A DNA stretch of 64,000 bases from Adlercreutzia wanghongyangiae (GTDB taxonomy: Bacteria > Actinomycetota > Coriobacteriia > Coriobacteriales > Eggerthellaceae), in contig NZ_JAYMFF010000002.1 in assembly GCF_035989245.1 (NCBI RefSeq), positions 1-64,000 of the forward strand, read 5' to 3'. The stretch's first letter is position 1; the number at the start of each line of letters is the position of its first letter. A model generated the notes under the pieces. The model was given only the letters and a program-made list of their open reading frames with translations. It searched no databases and had not been told where the DNA came from. Below are positions 35,301 through 43,266 of the stretch, piece by piece. The position numbers and the translations under genes were made by a program.

Positions 35301-37020
35301 TCGACGGGTCGGAGGGAACGTCGGTGAGCGTGTAGGCCTCGAGCGCCGCATCCCTCTCGATGCGCGGCGCCCAGGTGTCGATCTTGATGGTGCCCGTCTT
35401 CTTGCTGGAGACCTCTCCACTAGTTGTATTGGTCGCCTTGATCTCCACATCGTAGCCGTCGGTGTCGTCCGAGCGCGTCCACACCTGCTGGTCGGACAAA
35501 GTGACCGCCGCGTCGCCGTTGGCGGGAGTGAGGGCCAGCTGGTTGAAGTCGCCTGCGAAGAACTGCACCGAGACCGGCGTCGTATTCCAGCCGTTCTCGT
35601 TCGGCTGGGGCAGGCGCGTGTAGTGGTAGTCATGTCCCGCCTCACCCCAGCTGTCGGGATCGTCAGGATTCGTCGGCGGCCGCAGCGACTGCTCGGCCAT
35701 CAACTCCGTGGTGGCGTACTGGCTGCCCTGAAACGTGTCCTCAATCAACTGCTGCGACAGCACTACGGCCCCGCCTGAGACGCCGGCCACGGTACACCAG
35801 TAGCGGATCTCCGTCACATTGCTTCCTATCAAGCTGATCGGCACGCCGTTGGACCCCGTCGGCGTGTCGGGCCCAGCGGCCGTGGCCACCGGCGAGGGAG
35901 TCGAACCGCCGTACCCCACCTCTACGGGATGGGAGGCGTCGTAGAAGGCGACGAGCCCCTTCGTAGGGTAGGAGGACGTGTTGACCTGCTTCACATGCAT
36001 CCCATATATCTCGCCGCCGGGGGAGGCATAGGCGTTCTTCACTTTGCAGCGCACCTGCACATTCTCGCCCGGCACCACGATATCGTCCTTGCTGATAAGC
36101 GTGCCATCTTCTCGATATAACGCGACATCTTGAATTACGGGGTCAAGGTGAGGCAGACTCATCGCTTGAAATTCGATGGTAGACAACATATTTGAAGGAG
36201 CATCCGCGACCGTTGTGGAGCCATTCTTCCAATTAATTGTACATTGCAGAAAAATATAGGGGCTTTTCGCCACTTTATTTGGCACCGTACAAGACCTGCT
36301 CTTGCCAGCCGCAGACAAAGTAAGAGTGTTTGAAGAATACTGATACTGCAAGACTGCATCGTAAGAGTCCTGCGATGGAAGGGTCGTGTCCGCGCTGCCG
36401 ATAATGCCAGCCGCTAGGCTATTGGTGATGTTGCATGTTCTTATCTCGGTGCTCCTCCCCTGGCCCCTCACCCACCCGCGTACCATGAGACCCATAACTC
36501 CATTCAAGTCTGCTGGATCTGATGTATAGGAAAGGCCAGCTTGGAAATTGCATTTTATTTGACTTGTGGATGAAGTTGCCAGAGCCGAACATGGCTCCGT
36601 TGTATTAACCCGAACGCGTATGGCCCAATCATGACTCAACGACACCATGTTCTTACTCACGAAGGCGGCGCTGCTCGCCCAGCGATCGCCCCGATACCCA
36701 TAGGCCCACGAATAGTCAGTTCTGCCAGCAATCAGCGTACTTCCCGTAATGCTCCCGGGGGCACCATCCCGATCTCCAATAGTAAAGAAATCCTTATAGT
36801 TCGTCGTGCCCTCAAGCGCCTCAGCTTCTTCCACAACAGGAGGCGCAGGCAGCAATGGCACCAGTCCGGCAACCAAGACAACCGCCAGCGTAGCCTTCGC
36901 GATACGCGCGAGAAGACCCCTGCGACACTTTCGTCCGTCCGCTGCCGTTCCTTCTCCCCGTTCATCGTCGACAGAAGCGATAACGCGACGAAATAACCGG
37001 GCCTCTCTCCGGGTTCTCAT
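32356..37020 (-). CDS. LPQTG cell-wall surface protein, intact paralogue of module 1
   Basis: 1,554 residues. A long Arg-rich signal peptide ends near 68 (ATLAVVLVAGLVPLLPAPP). The mature part opens with GTTNYKDFF and a large adhesin-like region. A module with YVAEDAAGNLSAP follows, then six Ig-like repeats of about 110-130 residues, each closing with D-x-x-GNT/S-x-T-x-x-L-x-Y (DUF5011-like). A Gly/Asn/Ser-rich spacer leads to LPQTG at 1502-1506, a hydrophobic helix and an Arg-rich tail. The first 14 residues from LPQTG (to LGPCPLH) are identical to module 1. Module 1 has four repeats, so this one carries two more. The start is supported by GAGGAGAGAC. It is probably sortase-attached and mediates surface contact. 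Confidence 0.92.
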   Translation of the reverse strand: MRTRREARLFRRVIASVDDERGEGTAADGRKCRRGLLARIAKATLAVVLVAGLVPLLPAPPVVEEAEALEGTTNYKDFFTIGDRDGAPGSITGSTLIAGRTDYSWAYGYRGDRWASSAAFVSKNMVSLSHDWAIRVRVNTTEPCSALATSSTSQIKCNFQAGLSYTSDPADLNGVMGLMVRGWVRGQGRSTEIRTCNITNSLAAGIIGSADTTLPSQDSYDAVLQYQYSSNTLTLSAAGKSRSCTVPNKVAKSPYIFLQCTINWKNGSTTVADAPSNMLSTIEFQAMSLPHLDPVIQDVALYREDGTLISKDDIVVPGENVQVRCKVKNAYASPGGEIYGMHVKQVNTSSYPTKGLVAFYDASHPVEVGYGGSTPSPVATAAGPDTPTGSNGVPISLIGSNVTEIRYWCTVAGVSGGAVVLSQQLIEDTFQGSQYATTELMAEQSLRPPTNPDDPDSWGEAGHDYHYTRLPQPNENGWNTTPVSVQFFAGDFNQLALTPANGDAAVTLSDQQVWTRSDDTDGYDVEIKATNTTSGEVSSKKTGTIKIDTWAPRIERDAALEAYTLTDVPSDPSKATSGIWRLYRTGSSGAVASGARAGVYRPFDLTDGDGKPTQAVGKLPNGYYVAEDAAGNLSAPLKVSSTEPPAVERPAGSVLGPSDPGYAPPVGPELGPGSDPVPAPKVTEDGEGLRHAVIEESVSEMIDPASPPFGGLLEKSEASAMMDYRYAATSTAAPVSVSDELLDAAGNAIASFDTKAPGECTVRRVITDAQGNTTTILLHYATIRDNCPLVRPIVPVDPNDPDGPTEPGDPVSPSGPVTTDPDGTQHATVDCEATEATGPGTMDQVGALALLERHFNVATLDDARVHLTVQSMKELAGGDVSSIDLSRPADYLITYLAADDEGNTTTVRLTYHLVKSKAPEVKPRPTPTDPDPAPLEPSDPPHIHPDGTHHAVMSDKMRVPAQTGATLSLQAARELMEGRYTFAALGGGATTERSLTMATASGDPVGSIDLSKPGAYLISYTRSDADGNTSTVNLTYEVFRDECPVIRPLKPTDPADPTGPKQPGEPIEPLGPVTEGPDGAQSVEVECEVTEAVCHGTMDGSGAEALLRRHFLPTDVDGGSGVTVTVQSMKNAAGNQLSAIDTSRAADYLITYLVRDAAGNSTTVRLTYHLVSSRVPGAVVTPDPGTDPNPQPGDDPLNPKPRPIDPAYPPTVAPDGTQHADIEDAMYVKVQPGGSLTMADARSLMLRRYTFTPEGGGAMKELALALADAQGRAVNAIDLSRPGSWRITWKVADQNGNTVTIRLRYMVTSSSPSVTPSQPGGSEGPGGTDPGNPGGTPPGTPLAPSEVTVDPDTGLTHSVVEDHVIVSTADERVTPEAMSAFIASRYAFAADDGTAGNTRSAVTRGEVHLFDAYRKAVNAIDRSAPSLWYADQTIADAWGNTTTLRLAYEVRESTAGGSMDGTGNGNGDGSGAGNGGNGSGAGNGSGDGAGRGSGWASRIHELPQTGGILGPCPLHPLFALMILLTSAYTMMRLRQEARAHGEGDARRKWGRSCS

Positions 37021-37160
37021 TGCCGTCTCTCCTCGATGAGCCCGCGGTCTCTCTCACAGCCGGCGGGCGCCTAGGTATAGTCCATCAGGGGAAGAATCGG
37101 GTCAACAAGCAAAACGGCCCATATTTTTCACCGGACGAAAAATTCCGTCCTTCCAATGCC

Positions 37161-37427
37161 CTAAGCGAACGCCAAATCCCGCCCCACCAAGCGTCGCAGA
37201 TAGTCGGACCGGGAGATTCCCTCACTCTTCACCCGCGCGTCCATGGCCGACAACTCGCTCGCGGGAATCTTGAACGTCACCGAAACGAGTTCCTCGCCCA
37301 GCTTCAGCGGACGTCCGCGCACAACGCGCGTGCTCCCTTCGGGCCATTCGCCATGCTCGAACATGTGCGCCATTTCCTCAAGCCGAGCCTCGCTCACCAC
37401 AGAGCCGTTTTGTGTCGTCACCGCCAT
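37161..37427 (-). CDS. Ribbon-helix-helix (CopG-like) DNA-binding protein
   Basis: 88 residues from the ATG of MAVTTQNGSVV, chosen because GGGAAGGTGAGCGG precedes it; an in-frame start at 37469 is possible. The C-terminal half reads LVSVTFKIPASELSAMDARV followed by SRSDYLRRLVGRDL, a beta strand plus two helices as in RHH antitoxins and repressors. The N-terminal part (EEMAHMFEHGEWPEG) is found in antitoxin-like members. No toxin gene is adjacent. It lies between the wall protein and sigma factor of module 2 and has no counterpart in module 1. Confidence 0.75.
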   Translation of the reverse strand: MAVTTQNGSVVSEARLEEMAHMFEHGEWPEGSTRVVRGRPLKLGEELVSVTFKIPASELSAMDARVKSEGISRSDYLRRLVGRDLAFA

Positions 37428-37640
37428 ACCGCTCACCTTCCCAACCCCGTCTCCTGCAGCGTTTTCCAAATATGTCTTTCGTAATTGTAAGACATATTTA
37501 AACGACAGGATGCGCCGTTCGCACGGGAACGCATTCTGACCTTTTCGGGGAGTAGCGGCCGATTGGGCGCTTTCGTTGGGGGTTGGTTCACGCTATGATA
37601 GGCGCCACGAATCGCAGGCGGAGCGGAAGGCGGTGGCGCA

Positions 37641-38786
37641 GTGGCGCGGAATCAACGGGATCGCGAGGCGCTGGCCCGACTGGTCACGCAGGCGCAGGCG
37701 GGTGACCGGGCGGCCTTCGACGAGCTATACCGCCGCACGGCCCAGGCGCAGTTTTACCTGATGGCCGCCAAGGTGGGCTACGATGCGGCGGCCGATCTGC
37801 TGCAAGAGCTGTATCTGATCGCGTGGCGCAACATCCAGAACGTGCAGCCTTACGCCGTGCTGGGATACCTGGGGTCGGTGGGGCGCAACCTGTGCCGCCA
37901 GCAAGCGGAACGCGCCCAGCGCGCACGGCGCAGCGTGCCGCTGGAGCCCGACGCCCTGGAGGGCGATGATGCGACCGACGAGGTGGCGGCCGCCCTGCAC
38001 GACACCAGCACCGACCCGGCATCGGCGGCCATCGCGGCCGACGAGCACCGGCGCCTGGCCCGCGCGCTGCGCGAGGAGCTGACCGATTTCGAGCGCGCCT
38101 GCGTGGTGATGCGCTACTACCAGGGAGCGAAAATCGACGAGATTGCCGAGGCGCTGGAGTCGTCGCGCAACACCGTGAAGCGCACCCTGTCGCGAGCGCT
38201 GCTGACCCTGCGCACGAAGATGGGCCTGGCTCCGTGGGGCGCCCTGGGGCTGTCGGGTGCTTTGGCCGACGCGGTGGAGTCGCGCATGGCCGCCGGCGCG
38301 CGGGCGCTGGAACGGCGGCGGCCGTGGTTCTCGCTGGCCACGGGCGCGGTGGGCGCAGCCGCCATCGGCGTGACGGCCGGAGCCGTGGCCTTCGCGGTGC
38401 TGGCACCTCCGCCGGCCGAGCCAGTGGCCGAGGCGCAACCGGTGGTCATCGAGGAGGCCGGCGTGCCAGCCGCCTCTTCCGCCGAGGTGGACACCACCGC
38501 GCCCCAGCTGGACAGCGTGCGCGTGGAAGACGGCACCACGGTGCTGCGCTTCACCGACGAAACGGGCGTGCGCGACGTGTGGTGCGAAGGGCCCGACGGC
38601 ACGGTGTACCACCCGGCATCGCACGAGGACGCTCCGGGCACGCCGGCCCGCAGCGCCTGGCGCTTCAACCTGCCCACCGGTACCTACGAGGCCCACGCCG
38701 TAGACGAGGCGGGCAACGAATCCGCCGGCGAGATCACCTGCGAGATTTATTCCGACGACCCCGTGTCAGTGGGCCCGAACTCGTAA
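37641..38786 (+). CDS. Membrane-tethered ECF-type sigma factor with extracytoplasmic domain (module 2)
   Basis: 381 residues. Sigma region 2 (about 7-95, DLLQELYLIAWRNIQ) and region 4 (about 137-195, IDEIAEALESSRNTVKRTLS) are followed by a membrane helix at about 236-256. The outside domain (about 285-370) opens TTAPQLDSV and ends GTYEAHAVDEAGNESAGE. The paralogue at 8606 has the same order and nearly the same spacing. The outside domain aligns with the wall-protein module that begins with WAPRIE and ends YYVAEDAAGNLSAP. The start is GTG with GCGGAAGG upstream. It diverges from the wall-protein side. Confidence 0.9.
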   Translation: MARNQRDREALARLVTQAQAGDRAAFDELYRRTAQAQFYLMAAKVGYDAAADLLQELYLIAWRNIQNVQPYAVLGYLGSVGRNLCRQQAERAQRARRSVPLEPDALEGDDATDEVAAALHDTSTDPASAAIAADEHRRLARALREELTDFERACVVMRYYQGAKIDEIAEALESSRNTVKRTLSRALLTLRTKMGLAPWGALGLSGALADAVESRMAAGARALERRRPWFSLATGAVGAAAIGVTAGAVAFAVLAPPPAEPVAEAQPVVIEEAGVPAASSAEVDTTAPQLDSVRVEDGTTVLRFTDETGVRDVWCEGPDGTVYHPASHEDAPGTPARSAWRFNLPTGTYEAHAVDEAGNESAGEITCEIYSDDPVSVGPNS

Positions 38787-38865
38787 GTACGCTCCCTTCA
38801 TTTCTCCCGCCCCCCAGCCCTTCTGCAGGATGCCTCCCACCTCTCCGCAGGACACCTCCCATCCC

Positions 38866-38939
38866 TGTAGGGGCGGGCTTTAGCCCGCCCTAAAGCTGCC
38901 CCGACCCCCTCTGTAGGGGCGGGCTTTAGCCCGCCCTAA
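38866..38939. repeat. REP-like palindromes (two copies)
   Basis: Two copies of GTAGGGGCGGGCTTTAGCCC plus GCCC, 47 bases apart, in the gap between convergent genes. Confidence 0.85.
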
Positions 38940-38942
38940 AAC

Positions 38943-38984
38943 CCAAAGACCCCGTTACCGCAGGGAGGGAAAGCGGCAACGGGG
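38943..38984 (-). terminator. Rho-independent terminator of flavoprotein 1
   Basis: On the minus strand CCCCGTTGCCGC / GCGGTAACGGGG (one mismatch) is followed by TCTTTGGGTTTT, 39 bases past the flavoprotein stop codon. Confidence 0.8.
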
Positions 38985-39022
38985 CCCACAAGGGAAAGGC
39001 GCAGAAGCGCGCCGGATGGAGC

Positions 39023-40642
39023 TTAGGCGTTCAGGATTTCCTCGGCCACGTAGGCGCCGGCACCGATGGCCAGACCCACCGAAGAGCCCTCGTTGGTGTA
39101 GTAAGGCACGCTGTACACGCTGCCCTGGTCAACGCCGGCCACGTACAGGCCGGGAATAGCGCGGTTCTCCTTGTCCACGGCGCGCAGATGGCTGTCCACC
39201 TTCACGCCGCCGTTGGTGGACCAGCAACTGGGCACGTACTCGAACGCGTAGAACGGGGCGGTCTTCACGGCCTTCAGGAAGTGGGCCTCCTTGCCGTATT
39301 CCTCGTCGACGCCGGTTTCGCAATAGCGGTTGTAGTTCTCCACGGTGGCCTCCAGCGCCGGCAGGTCGAAGGCCTCGGCGATCTCGGCGATGGAGTCGGC
39401 CTTCACGGCCCAACCCTGCTCGATGGCCTCCTGCAGATGCGCCTCGGCGTTCTCGGGCGTCGTCTTGTAGTAGTCGGCAACGGGACCGGAAATCCACGAG
39501 GCCGGCTGACCCAGATAGGCGAAGATGCCATCGCCCTGCACCGCATTGTAGTAGTCGGCGTCCATGATCACGTAAGCCTTGCCGGCGCGCAGCAGCGCCT
39601 CGCCGCCCACGGCCAGCGGGAACTGGGCAATCTTGCCCTCGCTGATGAAGCGCTCGCCCACCGGGTCGGTGTACAGGCCGCCGAACAGCCAGTAGCCCAA
39701 GTGCTCGTTGGTGTTGTGCCAGTCTTCCGTGAAGGGGCTGACCGTGGCCTTCGACACGGCACCGCACTCGTTGCCCAGCACCGCGAAGTTGCGGTCCCAC
39801 GCGCCGCCGGCATCCAGCACCATGTTGATGCCCGTGCCGTCGGAAAGCGTGCTGCCCAAGGGGAACACCTTCGTGTTCAGCTTCTCCAGCTGCATGTCCT
39901 CATTGCCGCCGAAGCCGCCCGTGCACACCACCACGGCAGAGGCCATCACGTCGATGCCCGCGTCGGTCTGCACGCCCGCGACGGCGCCGTCTTCCATGAT
40001 GATCTTCTCGGCCTTGGTGTTGAACAGGAACTCACCGCCGTTGGACTGAATGTCGGCCACCAGCGGCCCCACGCGGTCTTCACCGCCGGCCTGGAACATA
40101 TGGCGACCGCGGAAGCCCACGCCGTAGGTGTCGGGAATGAGGTCCATGCCAATGCCGAGGTCGAGCATGGTGTTGATGGCCTCACCGGTGTGCGCCAGGC
40201 AGTTGCGCAAAAGCGCGCTGTTCACGCTGCCGCGCGAGAAGTCGTTCATGTAGGTGAAGATCTGGTCGAGCGTGACCGTGGCGTCCTCCTGCTCCTGCAG
40301 CTTCGTCTCGCAGGCAGTGGGGCCGCCGCACATGGCGAAGTTCGAGATAGCGGCCGACGGGCCCACCTCGATGACTACCACCTTCTTGCCGCCGCGGGCC
40401 AGCTTCAGGGCCGCCTGCAGGCCAGCCGCACCAGCGCCTACGATGGCCACGTCGCATTCCTTGGTTTCGGAACCTTCCTTGCGGGGAATGCCGGCGTCCG
40501 CGGCGCTCTCGCCCGTGTCGCTCAGCGCCGCCGCGCCGGCGTCCTGCGCCTGGGGCGCGCAACCCGCCAACCCCGCGCCAGCCGTGAGGGCGCCCAGAGC
40601 GCCCAAGCCCAGAAACGAGCGACGATCCATTGACAGTGCCAT
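39023..40642 (-). CDS. Tat-exported FAD-dependent oxidoreductase, fumarate-reductase-like flavoprotein subunit (pair 1)
   Basis: 539 residues. A twin-arginine signal (MDRRSFLGLGALG) ends in a lipobox LAGC (C28). The FAD-binding Rossmann motif DVAIVGAGAAGLQAALKLA follows, then a capping domain, and the C-terminal FAD contact GLYVAGVDQGS. It belongs to the FAD-binding_2 family of fumarate, urocanate and related reductases, which expanded strongly in Eggerthellaceae as respiratory reductases. No heme-binding CxxCH motif and no neighbouring cytochrome is seen. The substrate is unknown. The start at 40642 follows CAAGGAGGACAAC. It diverges from a membrane LuxR regulator. Confidence 0.9.
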   Translation of the reverse strand: MALSMDRRSFLGLGALGALTAGAGLAGCAPQAQDAGAAALSDTGESAADAGIPRKEGSETKECDVAIVGAGAAGLQAALKLARGGKKVVVIEVGPSAAISNFAMCGGPTACETKLQEQEDATVTLDQIFTYMNDFSRGSVNSALLRNCLAHTGEAINTMLDLGIGMDLIPDTYGVGFRGRHMFQAGGEDRVGPLVADIQSNGGEFLFNTKAEKIIMEDGAVAGVQTDAGIDVMASAVVVCTGGFGGNEDMQLEKLNTKVFPLGSTLSDGTGINMVLDAGGAWDRNFAVLGNECGAVSKATVSPFTEDWHNTNEHLGYWLFGGLYTDPVGERFISEGKIAQFPLAVGGEALLRAGKAYVIMDADYYNAVQGDGIFAYLGQPASWISGPVADYYKTTPENAEAHLQEAIEQGWAVKADSIAEIAEAFDLPALEATVENYNRYCETGVDEEYGKEAHFLKAVKTAPFYAFEYVPSCWSTNGGVKVDSHLRAVDKENRAIPGLYVAGVDQGSVYSVPYYTNEGSSVGLAIGAGAYVAEEILNA

Positions 40643-40860
40643 TTGTTGTCCTCCTTGAGTCCTCCCGTAAGGCCGAGCGCTGCGGCCGGCCCGTGGTGAT
40701 TGCAACGAGACGCATGGTAGGGGCTGCCTGGGCGCCCGCGCATCGCCCCAAAGAGAGGTGATGGCCGCGAACTGGGAAGACTTTGCTAAAATCACCGCGA
40801 CGAGGTGATGTTCAAGAGGCGTGTTTCCCCTAGGGTTACATCGGTGAGAAGGAGGGGGCA

Positions 40861-42360
40861 GTGGGCGAAATGCAGAAAGCGAGCGCACCGACGCTGCTGG
40901 AACGGCTGGACATCAACGTGCCATTGCGGCTTTTGGGGTTCGGCCTCATTTACGCGTGGGGCATCTGCCTGTGGGACATTCCCCTTTCCGCCAGCGGTAC
41001 CGCCAGCGCCCTGCAGACCCATCCCGCATGGCTGCTGTCGGCTATGCTGACGCCGGCCTCCTGCGTAGCTGTGGCCATATGGGGAAGGCGGCGGGAGCTG
41101 TCGCGCTGCCCGTGGCTGTATGCGGGCGCGCCGCTGCTGTGCACTGCGGGAACCGTGGCGCTCATCGCCTGCGGGTACACCGAGGGAACCGCGCGGGATT
41201 TGTGCGCGCTGGCGGCGGGCGTGGGCACCGGCTGCGGCCCCGCTTTCCTGGTGGTGCTGTGGGGCTGCCTGTTCGCGCGCATCGAGACATCGGTGACGGA
41301 AACGGTGATCCCCGCGTCATTCGTGGCCACGATGCTGTGTGCGCTGGTTATTCCCACTCTGCCGCCGCTGGCCGCGGGCGCCGTGGTGGCGCTGCTGCCC
41401 CTGGCGTCAGGTTTTCTGCTGGCGCTGTCGCGCACGGGGCTTTCCCGCAACCGCATTCCCGCCGAGGACGCCGCGAACTTCAAACCGCTCGCCGCTACCC
41501 CGTTCACTGTGGCGCGCATGATGATCGCGGTGTTCGTGCTGTACACCCTGGGCTGCGCGGCGCCGGCGGCATCGCCGGTAACGATGTCGGTGACGTCCGA
41601 GGCGTGGGCCACCGTGGTGGGCATGCTGTTCGCCGTCACGCTTTCCGCAGGTATAGTGCTGTTCGCGCATCGCGTGAACGTGGCGTCGCTGTACCGATGG
41701 ATCACCGTGCCGTTCGTGGTGGGTATCGTGGCAACGCCGCTGAACGACGAGCTGGCCGCATTCCTCGCCCGCGTGCTGATGAACGCCGTGTTCACCGGCA
41801 TCGAGATCATCACCATGCTGTATTTCATTCGGTTGTCGCAGCGGACGCGGCCTTCCGCCACGTTCTATGTGGGCCTGGGCGCCGGCGCCGCCTACGGGGG
41901 CGTGCTGGCGGGCTACGGAATGACCAGCATGCTGCAAGACGGCATCCGCAATCCGGAGAGCGCGTTGTTCTTCTGCCTGGTTCTGCTGGGTGCCTTCGCG
42001 TTGACCTCGCTGCTGGTGCCGCGCCAGGATGCCACCCTGGAGGAGAGCGCCGTCGGGGGAACAGAGCCGGCAGCCAGCGAAGGCGGCGCCGGGAGCGAAG
42101 GCGCCGCCGATGCCGTGATGGCGTCGTATGCCGAGAAAGTGGATGTCGTTCTAGCGCACCGCACTTCTGTGGCCGCCGAGCACGGGCTGTCGGCGCGGGA
42201 GACGGAAATCTTCCTGCTGCTGGCCCAGGGGCGCAGCCGCCCCTATATTCGCGACTCGCTGTATCTGTCGAAGAACACCGTGGCCACGCACATCCGCCAT
42301 ATTTACGAGAAGCTGGGCATCCATTCCCAGCAGGAGCTCATCGACCTCGTGGAGGAGTAG
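40861..42360 (+). CDS. LuxR-type regulator with about twelve membrane spans (pair 1)
   Basis: 499 residues. The N-terminal 400 residues form multiple hydrophobic helices resembling an MFS-like sensor. The C-terminal LuxR helix-turn-helix (about 436-499) reads LSARETEIFLLLAQGRSRPY then LYLSKNTVATHIRHIYEKL. This fusion is characteristic of Coriobacteriia and usually sits beside one reductase gene that it controls. The start is GTG with GAAGGAGGGGG upstream. It diverges from the flavoprotein at 40642. Confidence 0.92.
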   Translation: MGEMQKASAPTLLERLDINVPLRLLGFGLIYAWGICLWDIPLSASGTASALQTHPAWLLSAMLTPASCVAVAIWGRRRELSRCPWLYAGAPLLCTAGTVALIACGYTEGTARDLCALAAGVGTGCGPAFLVVLWGCLFARIETSVTETVIPASFVATMLCALVIPTLPPLAAGAVVALLPLASGFLLALSRTGLSRNRIPAEDAANFKPLAATPFTVARMMIAVFVLYTLGCAAPAASPVTMSVTSEAWATVVGMLFAVTLSAGIVLFAHRVNVASLYRWITVPFVVGIVATPLNDELAAFLARVLMNAVFTGIEIITMLYFIRLSQRTRPSATFYVGLGAGAAYGGVLAGYGMTSMLQDGIRNPESALFFCLVLLGAFALTSLLVPRQDATLEESAVGGTEPAASEGGAGSEGAADAVMASYAEKVDVVLAHRTSVAAEHGLSARETEIFLLLAQGRSRPYIRDSLYLSKNTVATHIRHIYEKLGIHSQQELIDLVEE

Positions 42361-42492
42361 GCGGGGCATTCGCCACGCCACCAGCCGCAACGCGTCTTGC
42401 GGGATTGTGCGCGCGGTTGCCCGCGAGGTGTGGTATCCTTTTCAGCGCTCAAACGCAACAATGCGCAGGTCGCGTTGCGTTTCGCCTAATGC

Positions 42493-42580
42493 GGAGGCGT
42501 GTCCGAGTGGCTTAAGGAAGCAGTCTTGAAAACTGTCGTGCCGAAAGGTACCGTGGGTTCAAATCCTACCGCCTCCGCCA
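42493..42580 (+). tRNA. tRNA-Ser (anticodon UGA)
   Basis: Acceptor arms GGAGGCG / CGCCTCC, anticodon loop CTTGAAA, long variable arm, T-arm GGGTTCAAATCCT and encoded CCA. Its 3' part is repeated at 45646-45696. Confidence 0.96.
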
Positions 42581-42583
42581 GTT

Positions 42584-42772
42584 TCACATCGCATCGCCGT
42601 CGGCTTCGCCGTACTTCGCCTTGATCTCGGCAATAACCTCTTCGGAGGTTTTCGCGCCCGTAGCAACATCGACGAGGTTCTGATGAGCCTCACGCGTCAG
42701 GGGCATGTCAGACAATGCCATGGTCGCGGCAACTTGCTTAACGTGGTACTCCTGTTCCGTCGTCATCTCCAT
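42584..42772 (-). CDS. VbhA-like antitoxin (orphan)
   Basis: 62 residues: EYHVKQVAATMALSDMPLTR ... VATGAKTSEEVIAEIKAKYG. The pattern of a helix, then the M-P-L-T turn and a G-x-x-x-x-EEVIAEIKAKY helix, matches the antitoxin VbhA family that inhibits Fic AMP-transferases. No Fic gene with an HPFxxGNGR motif is present nearby. Its stop codon lies three bases beyond the tRNA-Ser CCA end, so it is the first gene inside the putative island. The ATG has a weak AAGGAGGCC site. Confidence 0.7.
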   Translation of the reverse strand: MEMTTEQEYHVKQVAATMALSDMPLTREAHQNLVDVATGAKTSEEVIAEIKAKYGEADGDAM

Positions 42773-42896
42773 AATGGCCTCCTTATGCTGGCCATTGCAA
42801 ACAATGTGTCCTTGCTGCGATAGCAGAGCGCTAACAGCGCAGAACCGCGCCGCCCGTCTAGCGCGATTGCGTGACGATCTGCAAGCCCTTCTCTAG

Positions 42897-43007
42897 CTAT
42901 TTCGTCTTGCCCGCAAGGCCGAACAACGCCGAAATAAATGCGCCCACGACGACAAACGGCAAAAGCAGAAGCGTAACTATGATGGAGCCAGCGCTGTCAT
43001 TTCTCAT
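42897..43007 (-). CDS. 36-residue hydrophobic peptide (type I toxin-like)
   Basis: MRNDSAGSIIVTLLLLPFVV followed by a second hydrophobic stretch and a basic end (GLAGKTK). A strong ribosome site GAGAGGAGGCAATC precedes ATG. The size, single membrane helix and island setting resemble type I toxins or small holin-like peptides. No antisense RNA was identified. Confidence 0.55.
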   Translation of the reverse strand: MRNDSAGSIIVTLLLLPFVVVGAFISALFGLAGKTK

Positions 43008-43266
43008 GATTGCCTCCTCTCGGTCGATGTTTACAGGCTACCACGATGCGTCGAAGCGTGGAGCGAAATCTCGCAGTAGAAATGCCGGAAGGGGTCCGTC
43101 GATAGTTTCTCGAAAGACCCGTCTGCTGAATTGGCCAGGCTACAGACCGAGAAGGTCAAGTAAGAAGCCGGAAGAAAGCTTTGGGAGAAAATATGCGCCA
43201 GCTCAGCCTGTTCATCGGTAGCTAAATGCTGAACCAAGCCAGCCCCACCACCGGAAGGGAGCGAAA

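Noticed and set aside
37161..37427. Complete toxin-antitoxin pair at the RHH gene
   Set aside because: No toxin-like reading frame lies on either side; only the RHH protein is supported.
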